Shown piece after piece: positions 9,342 to 18,780 of a stretch of DNA of 64,000 bases (position 1 is its first letter; every line of letters starts with the position of its first letter). A program made the position numbers and the translations under genes. Source of the stretch: Cytobacillus massiliigabonensis (GTDB lineage: Bacteria > Bacillota > Bacilli > Bacillales > Cytobacillaceae); NCBI RefSeq assembly GCF_900199725.1, contig NZ_LT904902.1, forward strand, positions 56,083 through 120,082. Direction: 5' to 3'. The notes under the pieces were generated by a model, which had not been told where the DNA came from, made no database searches, and worked only from the letters and a program-made list of their open reading frames with translations.

Positions 9342-10064
9342 TTATGTATGCCATCCTCCATTTACAGCAAGAACTTGTCCAGTTATATAGGAAGCTTGAT
9401 CGGAAAGCAGAAATGAGACAGAATCTGCAATGTTTTCTGGAGAAGCAAGCCTTCCCATAGGTATGTCATTCTTTATTTCCTCAAGCTCATCAAAAGAAAA
9501 GCCATCAAGCATGGCAGTCTGAACAGCCCCAGGAGCTACCGCATTCACTCGAATCCCATTAAACGCTACTTCCTTGCTCAACGCTTTTACAAACGAGATT
9601 TGCGCACCCTTAACAGTAGAATAGGCAACTTCACATGCTGCACCCGTCTGCCCCCAAATGGAGGATATGACAACAATATTGCCTCCCCCCTTTGAAAGAA
9701 ATTTAGGCAATAGTTCTTTTGTAAGTAAAAGCGGTGTTCTCACATGAATATTAATTAATGTATCCGCCTGTTCTTCTTCCAATTCATTAAGGAGACCATA
9801 ATGGCTATTGCCGCTATTATGAATGACAGCATCAAGGGAAAAAATATTTTTCACAACCTTTTTATACCCTTTATTTGTCGAAAGATCAGCTTGTATTGGA
9901 ATATATTCTCCGCCAAAAAACTGCAGTTGCTCTAAAAGCTGTTGGACTGACTTCTTATTTTCATTGTAGTGCAAATATAAAGAATAACCTTGTTCAGCTA
10001 ATTTCATAGCAATTGCTCCACCAATTCCTCCGCTAGCTCCCGTTATTAATGCGAACTTTTTCAT
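9342..10064 (-). CDS. ymfI: SDR-family EF-P 5-aminopentanone reductase YmfI
   Basis: A 240-residue short-chain dehydrogenase with the Rossmann TGxxxGIG motif (residues 8-15), NNAG-like IHNSGNS, and the catalytic S...YxxxK set (VISSIWG, then AYSTVKG). In B. subtilis YmfI reduces 5-aminopentanone on Lys32 of elongation factor P to 5-aminopentanol, which is needed for swarming. The annotation rests on the conserved ymfH-ymfI-ymfJ context, since SDR sequences alone do not give the substrate. ATG at 10064 is preferred; a GTG at 10085 in the same frame is possible. Confidence 0.85.
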   Translation of the reverse strand: MKKFALITGASGGIGGAIAMKLAEQGYSLYLHYNENKKSVQQLLEQLQFFGGEYIPIQADLSTNKGYKKVVKNIFSLDAVIHNSGNSHYGLLNELEEEQADTLINIHVRTPLLLTKELLPKFLSKGGGNIVVISSIWGQTGAACEVAYSTVKGAQISFVKALSKEVAFNGIRVNAVAPGAVQTAMLDGFSFDELEEIKNDIPMGRLASPENIADSVSFLLSDQASYITGQVLAVNGGWHT

Positions 10065-10137
10065 TTTAATTACACCCATTTCCACGAACAGAAGAAAGCG
10101 CCATTAGATTAGCGCTTCTTCCTTTTTATCTACTTAT

Positions 10138-11421
10138 TTACTTTTTAGGAACCACTTGACAAACCGTAAATTGTTCTTCCGAAATAAGATCATCTGCAGC
10201 ATGCTCAATCTCTGTCAATGTAATGCTTTCAAGTGTTGGCACCACATCAAATAAATCCATGTCATTAAACGCATATCTAGTAAATTGATTGGCAATATAT
10301 TCAGGTGAATTGACCGCTCGTAAGAATGCGCCGATTTTTTTCTTTTTCGTCCGTTCTATACTTTCATCTGTTATCGTTCCCTTAGCTTCAAAAAGAATTT
10401 TTTTAATGGCATCAGCAAGTTGGTCCGGATTGCTCGTATCCCCTCCAATCATTGCAAAACCAAATCCATTCTCTTCCGTGTAATCAAAGGAAAATGTTTC
10501 GTCAATTAACCCTTCATTATATAGGGAGCTATAATGCTCTGAACTTTTGCCAAATAATATATCAAGCATTACATTTAAGCTCAATTCCTTCTTCAACATT
10601 TCTTTTCCTGATTGCTTTACATTTCGTGCTTTTATCCCTACTAAACATTTTGGTGTCTGCACATTCATCTCAAGTACCTGTTTTTTCTCAGCAACTGCAA
10701 GAGGCTCCTCTTCGAATTGACGTTTAATTGCTGGCAGCTCATTGTATTCTTTTCGCGCTTGATTATCCTTTACCATCTTCATAATTTGTTCCTGATCAAC
10801 AGGACCAACAATAAATAAAAGCATATTGCTTGGATGGTAAAACGTTTCATAGCATTCATAAAGCATATCTTTTGTTATATGAGAAATCGACTCAATCGTT
10901 CCGGCAATATCAATTTTCACTGGGTGATTCTTATACATATTTTGAATTAAACCAAAATACAGGCGCCAATCTGGATTGTCATCATACATTGTGATTTCCT
11001 GTCCGATAATTCCTTTTTCCTTTTCAACCGTTTTTTCTGTGAAATATGGGGCTTGAACAAAATCAATTAATGTTTCAAGATTCTTTTCCACATTTGATGT
11101 ACTAGAGAATAAATAAGCGGTTCTAGTAAAAGATGTAAATGCATTTGCAGATGCTCCCTGTTTGCTAAATTGCTGGAAAACATCGCCATCTTCTTTTTCA
11201 AAAAGCTTATGTTCTAAAAAGTGAGCGATTCCATCTGGCACCTTAACAAAATCTTCTTTCCCCGGAGGAAGGAAATGATTATCTATCGACCCATACTTCG
11301 TAGTGAATGTTGCATATGTTTTATTGAAACCTTGTTTTGGAAGAATATACACATCAAGTCCATTATTTAGTTTTTCATAATATAATTCTTCCTGCAGCTG
11401 ATCAAACGTAATTTTTTCCAT
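10138..11421 (-). CDS. ymfH: M16-family zinc protease YmfH
   Basis: A 427-residue pitrilysin-type peptidase. The inverted zinc motif HxxEH is intact (H67, E70, H71 in HFLEH), and the downstream glutamate segment (EKGIIGQEITMYDD) is present. It overlaps ymfF by one base, and the two form the usual active/inactive M16 pair. Members of this family degrade peptides inside a closed two-half chamber; the substrate here is unknown. Genes downstream are ymfI and ymfJ. Confidence 0.93.
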   Translation of the reverse strand: MEKITFDQLQEELYYEKLNNGLDVYILPKQGFNKTYATFTTKYGSIDNHFLPPGKEDFVKVPDGIAHFLEHKLFEKEDGDVFQQFSKQGASANAFTSFTRTAYLFSSTSNVEKNLETLIDFVQAPYFTEKTVEKEKGIIGQEITMYDDNPDWRLYFGLIQNMYKNHPVKIDIAGTIESISHITKDMLYECYETFYHPSNMLLFIVGPVDQEQIMKMVKDNQARKEYNELPAIKRQFEEEPLAVAEKKQVLEMNVQTPKCLVGIKARNVKQSGKEMLKKELSLNVMLDILFGKSSEHYSSLYNEGLIDETFSFDYTEENGFGFAMIGGDTSNPDQLADAIKKILFEAKGTITDESIERTKKKKIGAFLRAVNSPEYIANQFTRYAFNDMDLFDVVPTLESITLTEIEHAADDLISEEQFTVCQVVPKK

Positions 11422-12701
11422 TATTTCGTATCCCCCTTTCCTGTCAAAAAATAAACTGTATCTAATTTTATCTTATTTGCAACAGCAATAATATCTTCCT
11501 TTGTCACAAGATCCATTTTCTCCATCCATTCATCGAGGGAGATTTCTTTCTTTGAAACTACATTATGATAAAGAATTTCAACCATTCCTCTTGAGGTATC
11601 AACCGTTTCAAGCAGCTGATTTTTAATCACTGCTTTCGTTTGCACGATTTCCTCTTCTGAGAACTCTCCTTTTTTCATCGCATCCATTTGTTCATTGATA
11701 ATACGGATGGCCTGATCATAATTTTTATTATCAATTCCTGACATGACCATCATTAATCCTTTATGACTTTCAAGTCTGCTTGTTACATAATAAGCAAGGC
11801 TGGCTTTTTCTCTAACATTAATAAATAGCTTGGAATGAGAAAATCCTCCGAAAATTCCATTAAACACTTGAAGTGCATAATAATCCTCATCCCCATATTT
11901 GATATTTGTCCGATACCCAATGTTTAATTTTCCTTGTTTTACATCCTGTTCTTCGATTACTTCATGTACATCATTTTTCGCTGTATATTTAGTCGAATCA
12001 ATGAGTTGAGACGTACGATCTGTTAATTGCAATCGCTCGCCAGCTACACCAAATACTTCTTCCTCGGTTACATCTCCAACAATATATAGATCAAGCTCAT
12101 CCCGCTTGATAGCACTTTGATAATATTCATATAAACTTTCAGCGGTAATTGAATCCACCGCATCCATTTCCCCATGAACATGAAGTGAATATGGCTCCTC
12201 TTTACACATTTCTTGAACTAATCGATAATTTGAATAACGCATTTTATCGTCATATACAGATTGAATTCTTTGTTTCAACGTTCGTTTTTCATTATCGACT
12301 GTTTCTTTATGAAAAGCACCGTCTATGCTATTTGGTTTCATTAATAAACCTGCTAAAAACTCAATTGCTTTTTTCAAAAGGGGCGTCGGATCGGATAAAA
12401 ATTTTTCATTAGCAACTTCCAATGAAAAACTAATGATATGGAACTCGCCTTTTTTAGCTAAATCCACATATAAACTAGCTCCATATAGTTCATCTAAATA
12501 AGATCGCAGCTTTCCTGTTGATGGAAATTCCTCACTGCTGCTTTGCAGCACATAAGGCAAAAGTGCCCGTAAGGTAACTTCTTCTTTATTTAACGGTGCT
12601 TTCATTTTCCAAACGATCGTATTAGTTTTATACTTTTCGGTCTTTACTATATGAACTTTAAAGCCAGCCATTGATTTCACCGTTTCTGAAATAATATTCA
12701 T
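11421..12701 (-). CDS. ymfF: M16-family peptidase homologue without zinc motif, YmfF
   Basis: A 426-residue M16 fold protein. Where the active partner has HxxEH this one reads LLPYVLQSSSEEFPS (about 47-61), so the catalytic zinc site is missing. Later M16 landmarks (EKRTLKQRIQSVYDD, NVREKASLAYYV) are present. It is likely the non-catalytic half of a heterodimer with YmfH, as in other M16B pairs such as mitochondrial processing peptidase; that pairing is inference. ATG start, one-base overlap with ymfH. In B. subtilis strain 168 ymfF shows the same lack of motif. Confidence 0.9.
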   Translation of the reverse strand: MNIISETVKSMAGFKVHIVKTEKYKTNTIVWKMKAPLNKEEVTLRALLPYVLQSSSEEFPSTGKLRSYLDELYGASLYVDLAKKGEFHIISFSLEVANEKFLSDPTPLLKKAIEFLAGLLMKPNSIDGAFHKETVDNEKRTLKQRIQSVYDDKMRYSNYRLVQEMCKEEPYSLHVHGEMDAVDSITAESLYEYYQSAIKRDELDLYIVGDVTEEEVFGVAGERLQLTDRTSQLIDSTKYTAKNDVHEVIEEQDVKQGKLNIGYRTNIKYGDEDYYALQVFNGIFGGFSHSKLFINVREKASLAYYVTSRLESHKGLMMVMSGIDNKNYDQAIRIINEQMDAMKKGEFSEEEIVQTKAVIKNQLLETVDTSRGMVEILYHNVVSKKEISLDEWMEKMDLVTKEDIIAVANKIKLDTVYFLTGKGDTK

Positions 12702-12817
12702 CTGACGTCCTCCTAATCGTATTATGTATCTCGTCCAAGATTTATTTTCTGCAAACTCCTTTAAATTAAATCATATTCTAACTATAACTTGCCCTATTTC
12801 TAAAATTCAAGTTATTA

Positions 12818-12943
12818 GAAAAGCGAAAGCCCCTTGGTTAGCCTCAGGCATAGCACTAAACGAGCATCACGGAACAGTAGTACGTCCTTTACGTCGGAGT
12901 AGTACGTCCTTTACGTCGGAGTAGGCGCTGCAGCTGAACAATT
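12818..12943. repeat. Dispersed hairpin repeat, divergent copy E with 22-bp tandem
   Basis: It begins with GAAAAGCG and ends with GTAGGCGCTGCAGCTGAACAATT, the two termini of the repeat family seen at 26774, 37446, 51921 and 56388. The middle differs: it holds two exact tandem copies of a 22-bp unit (12876-12897 and 12898-12919) plus the first bases of a third. It lies between the nupQ terminator and the ymfF start, in a 298-bp gene-free stretch. Confidence 0.7.
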
Positions 12944-12955
12944 ATTAAATACATA

Positions 12956-12990
12956 GAAAAGACCTTACTCTCCTTATATGAGTAAGGCCT
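12956..12990 (-). terminator. Terminator after nupQ
   Basis: A 10-bp stem (12961-12970 with 12980-12989, one G-U pair) followed on the minus strand by TTTT. It closes the nup operon. Confidence 0.8.
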
Positions 12991-12999
12991 TTCAATTAT

Positions 13000-13959
13000 T
13001 TATCTGTTTCCTTTAATATATGGTACTCCAGATGCTTTTGGTGCGTCTGCACGGCCGATAAATCCTGTTAACGCAAGGATTGTCAGGACATATGGAGCAA
13101 TTAATAAATACACATTTGGAATGTTCTCGAGGAACGGCAAGCTTGAGCCAATAATACTTAAGCTTTGGGCGAAACCAAAGAATAATGCTGCGCCCATCGC
13201 ACCAAGCGGATGCCATTTACCGAAGATCATTGCAGCAAGTGCCATGAATCCTTGCCCGCTAATCGTTGCATGGCTAAAATCAGATGTAATCGATTGTGCA
13301 TAAATTCCGCCGCCGATTCCGCCAAGCGCACCGGACAAAATAACAGCAATATATCGAATTTTTGTTACATTGATTCCCATTGTATCAGCTGCCATCGGGT
13401 GTTCACCGACAGAACGCAGTCTTAAGCCAAATGGTGTTTTGAAAATAACATACCATGCTATAAAAGCAATAATAATTGCAACATAGGAAGTATAGTATGT
13501 GTTTGAGAAAAATATTCTTCCTAAAATCGGTATATCACTCAGGATTGGAATATCTACTTTACTGAAACCTTTTTGAATGATATCTGTTTGACCTTTATCA
13601 TACATAAATTTCACAAGAAACAATGATACCCCTACTGCCAATAAGTTAATCGCAACCCCAGAAACCGTTTGGTCTGCTCTAAATGTAATAGAGGCAACTG
13701 CATGAATAACAGCGAAAAGACCGCCTACAACCATTGCTGCCAATAGGGAAACCCAAGGAGTCATATCTCCAAACACATCAGCAAATGTTAAATTAAAGAC
13801 AATTGCGGTGAATGCGCCAATAACCATTAAACCTTCAAGACCGATGTTAACAACACCGGAACGCTCAGAAAAGGTACCGCCAAGTGCTGTAAAAATAAGC
13901 GGCGCAGCCCATAGCATAGTTGAAGGGATAACAATTGATAGTATATCCATTAAGCTCAC
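13000..13959 (-). CDS. nupQ: Nucleoside ABC transporter permease NupQ (YufQ)
   Basis: A 319-residue permease of the BPD_transp_2 family with about eight to nine hydrophobic helices. The signature FTALGGTFSERSGVVNIGLEGLM (about 23-45) and the cytoplasmic coupling segment GENPMAADTMGI-like (GEHPMAADTMGI, near 195) are clear. It starts at the base after the nupP stop codon. With NupN, NupO and NupP it forms an importer; the B. subtilis NupNOPQ system takes up guanosine and other nucleosides. The substrate here is inferred by homology. Confidence 0.92.
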   Translation of the reverse strand: MSLMDILSIVIPSTMLWAAPLIFTALGGTFSERSGVVNIGLEGLMVIGAFTAIVFNLTFADVFGDMTPWVSLLAAMVVGGLFAVIHAVASITFRADQTVSGVAINLLAVGVSLFLVKFMYDKGQTDIIQKGFSKVDIPILSDIPILGRIFFSNTYYTSYVAIIIAFIAWYVIFKTPFGLRLRSVGEHPMAADTMGINVTKIRYIAVILSGALGGIGGGIYAQSITSDFSHATISGQGFMALAAMIFGKWHPLGAMGAALFFGFAQSLSIIGSSLPFLENIPNVYLLIAPYVLTILALTGFIGRADAPKASGVPYIKGNR

Positions 13960-15006
13960 TTACTTCGCCCCCTTTTTGCCGATACGATCAATAAAGATGC
14001 GGATCATATAACTTGCAGCTACAAAGAAAACGATTAATGCAATAATGATATCGACAAGCTCATTTGGTACACCTGCTTCAAGCGGCATGTTCAGCGCCCC
14101 TACTTTTAAGGAACCAAAAAGAACTGCAGCTAATATGATGCCGATTGGTGTATTTCCGCCAAGCAATGCTACAGCAATTCCATCAAAGCCAACACCTGTG
14201 AAGCCGCCTCTGATAGATGCATAGCCAAATGTTCCTAAACCTTCCATTGCACCAGCAAGACCAGCGAAAGCTCCAGAAATAACCATTGATAGAATAATGT
14301 TTGATTTTACACTCATGCCTGCATATTCTGATGCATGCTGGTTAAAGCCAACTGCTTTTAATTCATAGCCTCTAGAAGTTTTTTCTAAAATAAACCACAT
14401 AATAAATACACATATAAGTGCAACAATAATTCCCCAATGCAGACGGGAATAGTCTGTCAGACCTTCAAGAAATGGGGAGCGAAGAGAAGCTGACGGGAAA
14501 ACATCTGCTGTCCGGTCACTCTTTTCTGAAAGTACCATGCGGATAATATAGTTTGCCACATGTAATGCAATATAGTTCATCATAATCGTAACAATTACTT
14601 CATGAACGCGAAACTTCGCTTTTAAAAGACCAGGTATAAATGCCCATAGTGCACCAGCTGCGGCAGCTGCTAACACAGCTAATGGAAGGTGGATAACTTT
14701 AGGTAATTCAAACGCGACTCCAACCCATACTGCCGCAAGCCATCCAACAATTAATTGACCCTCAACACCAATATTGAAAAGTCCTGTTTTAAAGGCAAAT
14801 CCAACTGCAAGTCCTGCAAGAATATATGGAGTCACCTGACGAATCGTCTCTCCAGTATAATAAATATCACCAAACGCTCCATCCCAAAGAGCAATAAATG
14901 CTGCACCAGCATCATAGCCTGTTATTAACATGATAATCGTACCGACAATTATCCCTAATAGGACGGCAAGAATCGGCACAATAATAGTTTTCATGCGACT
15001 AGACAT
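13960..15006 (-). CDS. nupP: Nucleoside ABC transporter permease NupP (YufP)
   Basis: A BPD_transp_2 permease of about 348 residues with an N-terminal helix (about 8-30) and the FKTGLFNIGVEGQLIVG signature near residue 75. Start choice: ATG at 15006 follows AGGTGA by 8 bases; an in-frame GTG at 15018 is also possible and would overlap nupO further. Both choices overlap the 3' end of nupO, indicating translational coupling. It pairs with NupQ to form the membrane channel of the importer. Confidence 0.92.
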   Translation of the reverse strand: MSSRMKTIIVPILAVLLGIIVGTIIMLITGYDAGAAFIALWDGAFGDIYYTGETIRQVTPYILAGLAVGFAFKTGLFNIGVEGQLIVGWLAAVWVGVAFELPKVIHLPLAVLAAAAAGALWAFIPGLLKAKFRVHEVIVTIMMNYIALHVANYIIRMVLSEKSDRTADVFPSASLRSPFLEGLTDYSRLHWGIIVALICVFIMWFILEKTSRGYELKAVGFNQHASEYAGMSVKSNIILSMVISGAFAGLAGAMEGLGTFGYASIRGGFTGVGFDGIAVALLGGNTPIGIILAAVLFGSLKVGALNMPLEAGVPNELVDIIIALIVFFVAASYMIRIFIDRIGKKGAK

Positions 15007-16534
15007 CTGCTTTTTCACCTGCTTCCTTCCGTTTAGAACCGGCCATTAATAACCCTAATTCTTGTTCTGTCGTTTCCTTCGGATCAACAATCGCAACGAT
15101 TTGTCCTTCATAGATTACGGCAATGCGATCACTTACATTCATTACTTCATCAAGTTCAAATGATAGTAATAGAACCGCTTTTCCATTATCACGCTGTTCA
15201 ATCAGTCGCTTATGAATAAATTCAATCGCCCCGACATCAAGACCGCGAGTAGGCTGTGCTGCAATAAGCAGGTCTGGATTTCGATCAACTTCACGGCCGA
15301 TAATGGCCTTTTGCTGATTACCGCCCGATAAAGCCCGTGCGGGTGTAAATTCACTTGGAGTACGGACATCAAACTCAGCTATTAAGCCTTTAGCTTTTTT
15401 GTAGATTTCTTTATAGTTCAGTATTCCCCCTTTTGAATATGGCTTTTGGTAATACGTTTGCAAAACCATATTCTCGCCAATTGGAAAATCAAGTACAAGT
15501 CCATGTTTGTGACGGTCTTGCGGAATATGCCCTACACCAGATTCAGTTACTTTTCTTGGTGATAAATTGCGAATTTCCTTCCCATTTAACAGGATTGAGC
15601 CGTTTTCAGACTTTCTAAGCCCTGTGATTGCTTCAAGCAATTCAGTTTGTCCGTTGCCATCTACCCCCGCAATACCTACAATCTCTCCAGCCCTGATTGT
15701 GAGATCTAAGCCATTAATTGCTGGCAGGCCGCGGGCATCCTTTACTCTTAATTCTTTTATTTGAAGCACTTCCTGTTTCGGGCTTGCTTCTATTTTCTCT
15801 GTTTTAAACGTCACTTCACGGCCAACCATTAGGCTAGCTAAATCATTAGGATTCGTTTCACTAACATTAACCGTCCCGATCCCTACACCTTTTCGAATAA
15901 CTGTTACTCGATCACATACTTCCATTATTTCTTTCAACTTGTGTGTGATTAATATGATCGATTTTCCTTCTTTAATCAAGGTTTTCATAATTTGAATCAG
16001 CTCATGAATTTCTTGCGGAGTGAGAACGGCTGTTGGTTCATCAAAAATTAAGATTTCTGCACCGCGGTATAGCGTTTTCAAAATCTCCACACGCTGCTGC
16101 ATACCAACAGATATATCCTGAATTTTCGCGCGCGGATCAACAGCTAAACCGTATTTCTCAGAAATTTCACTAACCTTTTTTTCCGCTGTTTTAATATCGA
16201 TTTTTCCGCCCTTTGTAATTTCACTGCCAAGGATGATATTTTCTGTAACGGTAAAAGGATCAACAAGCATAAAGTGCTGATGCACCATTCCAATTCCTAA
16301 ATCATTGGCAATATTCGGATTTGTAATTTTAACAGACTTGCCTTTCACACGAATTTCACCCTTTTCCGGCTGATATAAGCCGAAGAGGACGTTCATTAGT
16401 GTAGACTTCCCTGCTCCGTTTTCACCAAGCAAAGCGTGGATTTCACCCTTTTCCAACTGCAGTGTTATGTTATCATTTGCTACAATCCCAGGAAACTCCT
16501 TGCGGATACCTAGCATTTCAATTACGTATTCCAT
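14999..16534 (-). CDS. nupO: Nucleoside ABC transporter ATP-binding protein NupO (YufO)
   Basis: A 511-residue protein with two fused ABC domains. Domain one has a full Walker A (GENGAGKST, 37-45), the signature VGMQQR near 143 and Walker B ILIFDEPTAVL. Domain two has a degenerate Walker A (GVDGNGQTE, near 292), an LSGGNQQK signature and AAQPTRGLD in place of the Walker B glutamate. This asymmetry is typical of the sugar/nucleoside class, where one site hydrolyses ATP. It energises the NupPQ permease. A terminator-like hairpin lies between nupN and nupO. Confidence 0.95.
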   Translation of the reverse strand: MEYVIEMLGIRKEFPGIVANDNITLQLEKGEIHALLGENGAGKSTLMNVLFGLYQPEKGEIRVKGKSVKITNPNIANDLGIGMVHQHFMLVDPFTVTENIILGSEITKGGKIDIKTAEKKVSEISEKYGLAVDPRAKIQDISVGMQQRVEILKTLYRGAEILIFDEPTAVLTPQEIHELIQIMKTLIKEGKSIILITHKLKEIMEVCDRVTVIRKGVGIGTVNVSETNPNDLASLMVGREVTFKTEKIEASPKQEVLQIKELRVKDARGLPAINGLDLTIRAGEIVGIAGVDGNGQTELLEAITGLRKSENGSILLNGKEIRNLSPRKVTESGVGHIPQDRHKHGLVLDFPIGENMVLQTYYQKPYSKGGILNYKEIYKKAKGLIAEFDVRTPSEFTPARALSGGNQQKAIIGREVDRNPDLLIAAQPTRGLDVGAIEFIHKRLIEQRDNGKAVLLLSFELDEVMNVSDRIAVIYEGQIVAIVDPKETTEQELGLLMAGSKRKEAGEKADV

Positions 16535-16732
16535 TTCTTCACTCCTTTTATAATAAGGAAATTTTTAGTAGTAAGAGGTCAGACTTTTAAAACTGAAAAA
16601 ATAAACTATAGAAAATATTTCTATAAAGTGTACATCTTTACTAGACTTTAGTTGGTGAATCTAAGTGAAAAGTTGAATCACATCAACTCTTCATTTAAAT
16701 TACCAAAATTGAAAGTCTTTATATAATTGCTT
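16535..16732. other. nupN-nupO spacer with a 19-base palindrome
   Basis: No gene is seen in this 259-bp gap. Besides the terminator at 16733-16773 it holds a perfect inverted repeat TATAGAAA-ATA-TTTCTATA (16607-16625) and a weaker TCAACT/AGTTGA pair near 16670-16690. These could be RNA processing or stability hairpins in the leader of nupO. Confidence 0.4.
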
Positions 16733-16773
16733 AAAAAAGGAATAAGGGGTCAGTCATGCAACCCGCTTATTCC
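16733..16773 (-). terminator. Terminator or attenuator between nupN and nupO
   Basis: The ends 16739-16746 and 16766-16773 pair perfectly over 8 bp, the stem extends inward through G-C pairs with a bulge, and a T-run follows on the minus strand (16733-16738). It would give more mRNA for the binding protein NupN than for the membrane components. Confidence 0.7.
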
Positions 16774-16793
16774 ATTTTTACTAGTAATAAAAA

Positions 16794-17903
16794 TTATTCT
16801 GCTTTGAAATTAGCTAGTTCATCTTTTTTACCAGGAACAGTAATATCACCATTCTTGATTTTGTCTGTCCATTCTTTTACAGCAGCTTCAATATCTGCTT
16901 TAGTTGTTACTTCTTCATTAATTGGAGCTAAGCTAACTCCATCTTCAGCTAGACCATATACAATTTTTTCTCCGCCAGGGAAGTTTCCTTCCATTGACTT
17001 TTTAGAAATATCTTGTACTGCATGTGAAACGCCCTTCATTGCAGATGTGATGATCACATTATGTTTTTTGCCGTCGATTTCAACTACACCTTCACCAGAT
17101 TGGTCAGAGTCAACACCAATTGCCCAAATTTCTCTTGTTGGATCTTTTTTCTTTAGATCTTTTGCTTCTGTAAATAATCCGTTACCAGTACCGCCAGCAG
17201 CGTGGAAAATTACATCAGCACCTGAAGAATACATTTGTGCAGCAGTTGCTTTACCTAAGTCAGCTTTATCGAAGGCTCCAGTATAATGAACATCCACTTT
17301 AATGTCTGGATTTACAGCTTGGATACCCGCTAAGAAACCAACTTCGAAACGCTCAATAACTGGGCTTTCCATTCCGCCGATAAAACCAATATGATTGGTC
17401 TTAGTAGTTTTTGCAGCAGCAACTCCTGCAAGGAATGCTGCTTCCTGCTCTTTAAATAATACGCTTACAACGTTTGGCAGTTGAACTTCATCATCAATGA
17501 TTCCAAAGTGAACGTCTTTTTGCTGCTTCGCAATTGTTTCAATATCAGCTTTTAATTTAAAACCAATTCCGAAAATTAAAGAGAAATCTTCACGAGCAAG
17601 CTTATTCAAGTTCGTAGCATAGTCTGCATCTGATTTAGACTGAAGGTAGTCATAACCGCCTTTTCCTTTTTCAAGTCCATTTTCAGAACCGAATGCTTTA
17701 AGACCTTCCCAAGCGGATTGGTTAAATGACTTATCATCAACACCGCCAACATCTGTTACCATTGCAACTGAGAACTTGCTTTCTTTGTCTCCGCCGTCCT
17801 TAGCTGTACCTTCGTCCTTTTTGTCACCATTTCCACAAGCACCTAAAATTGTTCCAGCAGCTAGTGCAAGTGACAAAACTAGACCAAATTTGCGTTTTTT
17901 CAA
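16794..17903 (-). CDS. nupN: Nucleoside-binding lipoprotein NupN (YufN, BMP family)
   Basis: A 369-residue extracytoplasmic binding protein of the BMP/Med family. The signal peptide ends in the lipobox LGAC with the lipidated Cys at residue 22, followed by a charged K/D/E/G linker. The mature part has the family motif [18 protein letters not shown] near residue 50-67. It would deliver nucleosides to NupOPQ. It starts 83 bp after the ymfC stop codon, and no separate promoter was obvious, so it may be read from the ymfC promoter. Confidence 0.94.
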   Translation of the reverse strand: MKKRKFGLVLSLALAAGTILGACGNGDKKDEGTAKDGGDKESKFSVAMVTDVGGVDDKSFNQSAWEGLKAFGSENGLEKGKGGYDYLQSKSDADYATNLNKLAREDFSLIFGIGFKLKADIETIAKQQKDVHFGIIDDEVQLPNVVSVLFKEQEAAFLAGVAAAKTTKTNHIGFIGGMESPVIERFEVGFLAGIQAVNPDIKVDVHYTGAFDKADLGKATAAQMYSSGADVIFHAAGGTGNGLFTEAKDLKKKDPTREIWAIGVDSDQSGEGVVEIDGKKHNVIITSAMKGVSHAVQDISKKSMEGNFPGGEKIVYGLAEDGVSLAPINEEVTTKADIEAAVKEWTDKIKNGDITVPGKKDELANFKAE

Positions 17904-17986
17904 GGTTTGTACCCCCTATTGTTTTTTTACCCGATAGTAGAATCTATTAGAGCAGCGACTTATATAAGCCTTAAATACCTTACCTT

Positions 17987-18712
17987 TTAAATTCTTTTTC
18001 TAAGGACTTGGAAGCTAAATTTATCGGCTCTAAAGTAATTGACTGAATACAGAATCGGTTCGTCCATTTCATCGAAATGCATTTGTTTAAGTACAAGCAA
18101 TGCAGTTTCGGGATCACATTCAAGGATTGGCGATACTTTTTCGTGGTAGCCTATCGGTTCAATTGAAGCAACCGCATATGTAATCTTCCGGCTCGTTCCA
18201 TTTTCAAGCATATTGAAAATGGATTCCTGCTCATGAGAAAACGTGCCAGTTAGTATTTTTGCAGGTACCTTATCAATACAATACACAACTGGTTCACCGT
18301 TTGCGGTTCTAACCCTTTCAATTACCACAATATCTGCATCCATCGCACATGAGAAACGGCGAATATCCTCTTCTGTTGGTCCTATTGTTGATGAACTTAA
18401 GAAAATGGTTCCGGGCTTCATCCCTGCTTGCAAAATCATGTCAGTAACGCTGCTTAGCTGTTCAATACCCGAAGTAAACAATGGCTTTGCATTTACAAAT
18501 GTACCAACTCCATGACGTCGAATGATAACGTTTTCTTCTTCGAGAATACGAAGAGCTTCGCGGAGTGTTGCTCGGCTTACCCCAAGCTGCTTAGCAAGAT
18601 CGAATTCAGAAGGAAGTTTCTCTCTTTCCTTATAAATTCCGTTCTCAATATCTTGCTTCAAATGGTCAATCACTTGTAAATATAAATGCCGGTTATCTGA
18701 CTTAATAGACAT
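17987..18712 (-). CDS. ymfC: GntR/HutC-family transcriptional regulator YmfC
   Basis: A 241-residue regulator with an N-terminal winged helix-turn-helix (about 8-75; [25 protein letters not shown]) and a C-terminal UTRA ligand-binding domain (about 95-235). Its place directly before nupNOPQ suggests that it controls nucleoside uptake and itself. Its own promoter region holds two palindromic sites (18744-18761 and 18781-18825) that are candidate operators. The B. subtilis YmfC is an uncharacterised GntR protein; the ligand is unknown. Start ATG follows GGTTGGAGGAACACTGA. Confidence 0.9.
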   Translation of the reverse strand: MSIKSDNRHLYLQVIDHLKQDIENGIYKEREKLPSEFDLAKQLGVSRATLREALRILEEENVIIRRHGVGTFVNAKPLFTSGIEQLSSVTDMILQAGMKPGTIFLSSSTIGPTEEDIRRFSCAMDADIVVIERVRTANGEPVVYCIDKVPAKILTGTFSHEQESIFNMLENGTSRKITYAVASIEPIGYHEKVSPILECDPETALLVLKQMHFDEMDEPILYSVNYFRADKFSFQVLRKRI

Positions 18713-18743
18713 TCAGTGTTCCTCCAACCAATTTTCGTAAAGG

Positions 18744-18761
18744 ACATCAGACCTCTGATGT
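18744..18761. promoter_or_regulatory. Perfect 18-base palindrome, candidate YmfC operator
   Basis: ACATCAGA-CC-TCTGATGT is a perfect inverted repeat with 8-bp arms. It lies between the -10 element (18787-18792) and the ymfC ribosome site, about 20-35 bases past the expected transcript start. GntR/HutC proteins bind palindromes of this size. No second copy was found before nupN. Confidence 0.6.
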
Positions 18762-18780
18762 TCAATCATTCCTACTAATC

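Noticed and set aside
12724..12924. 66-codon plus-strand frame within the gap before ymfF
   Set aside because: It lies over repeat copy E including its tandem units; composition is non-coding.
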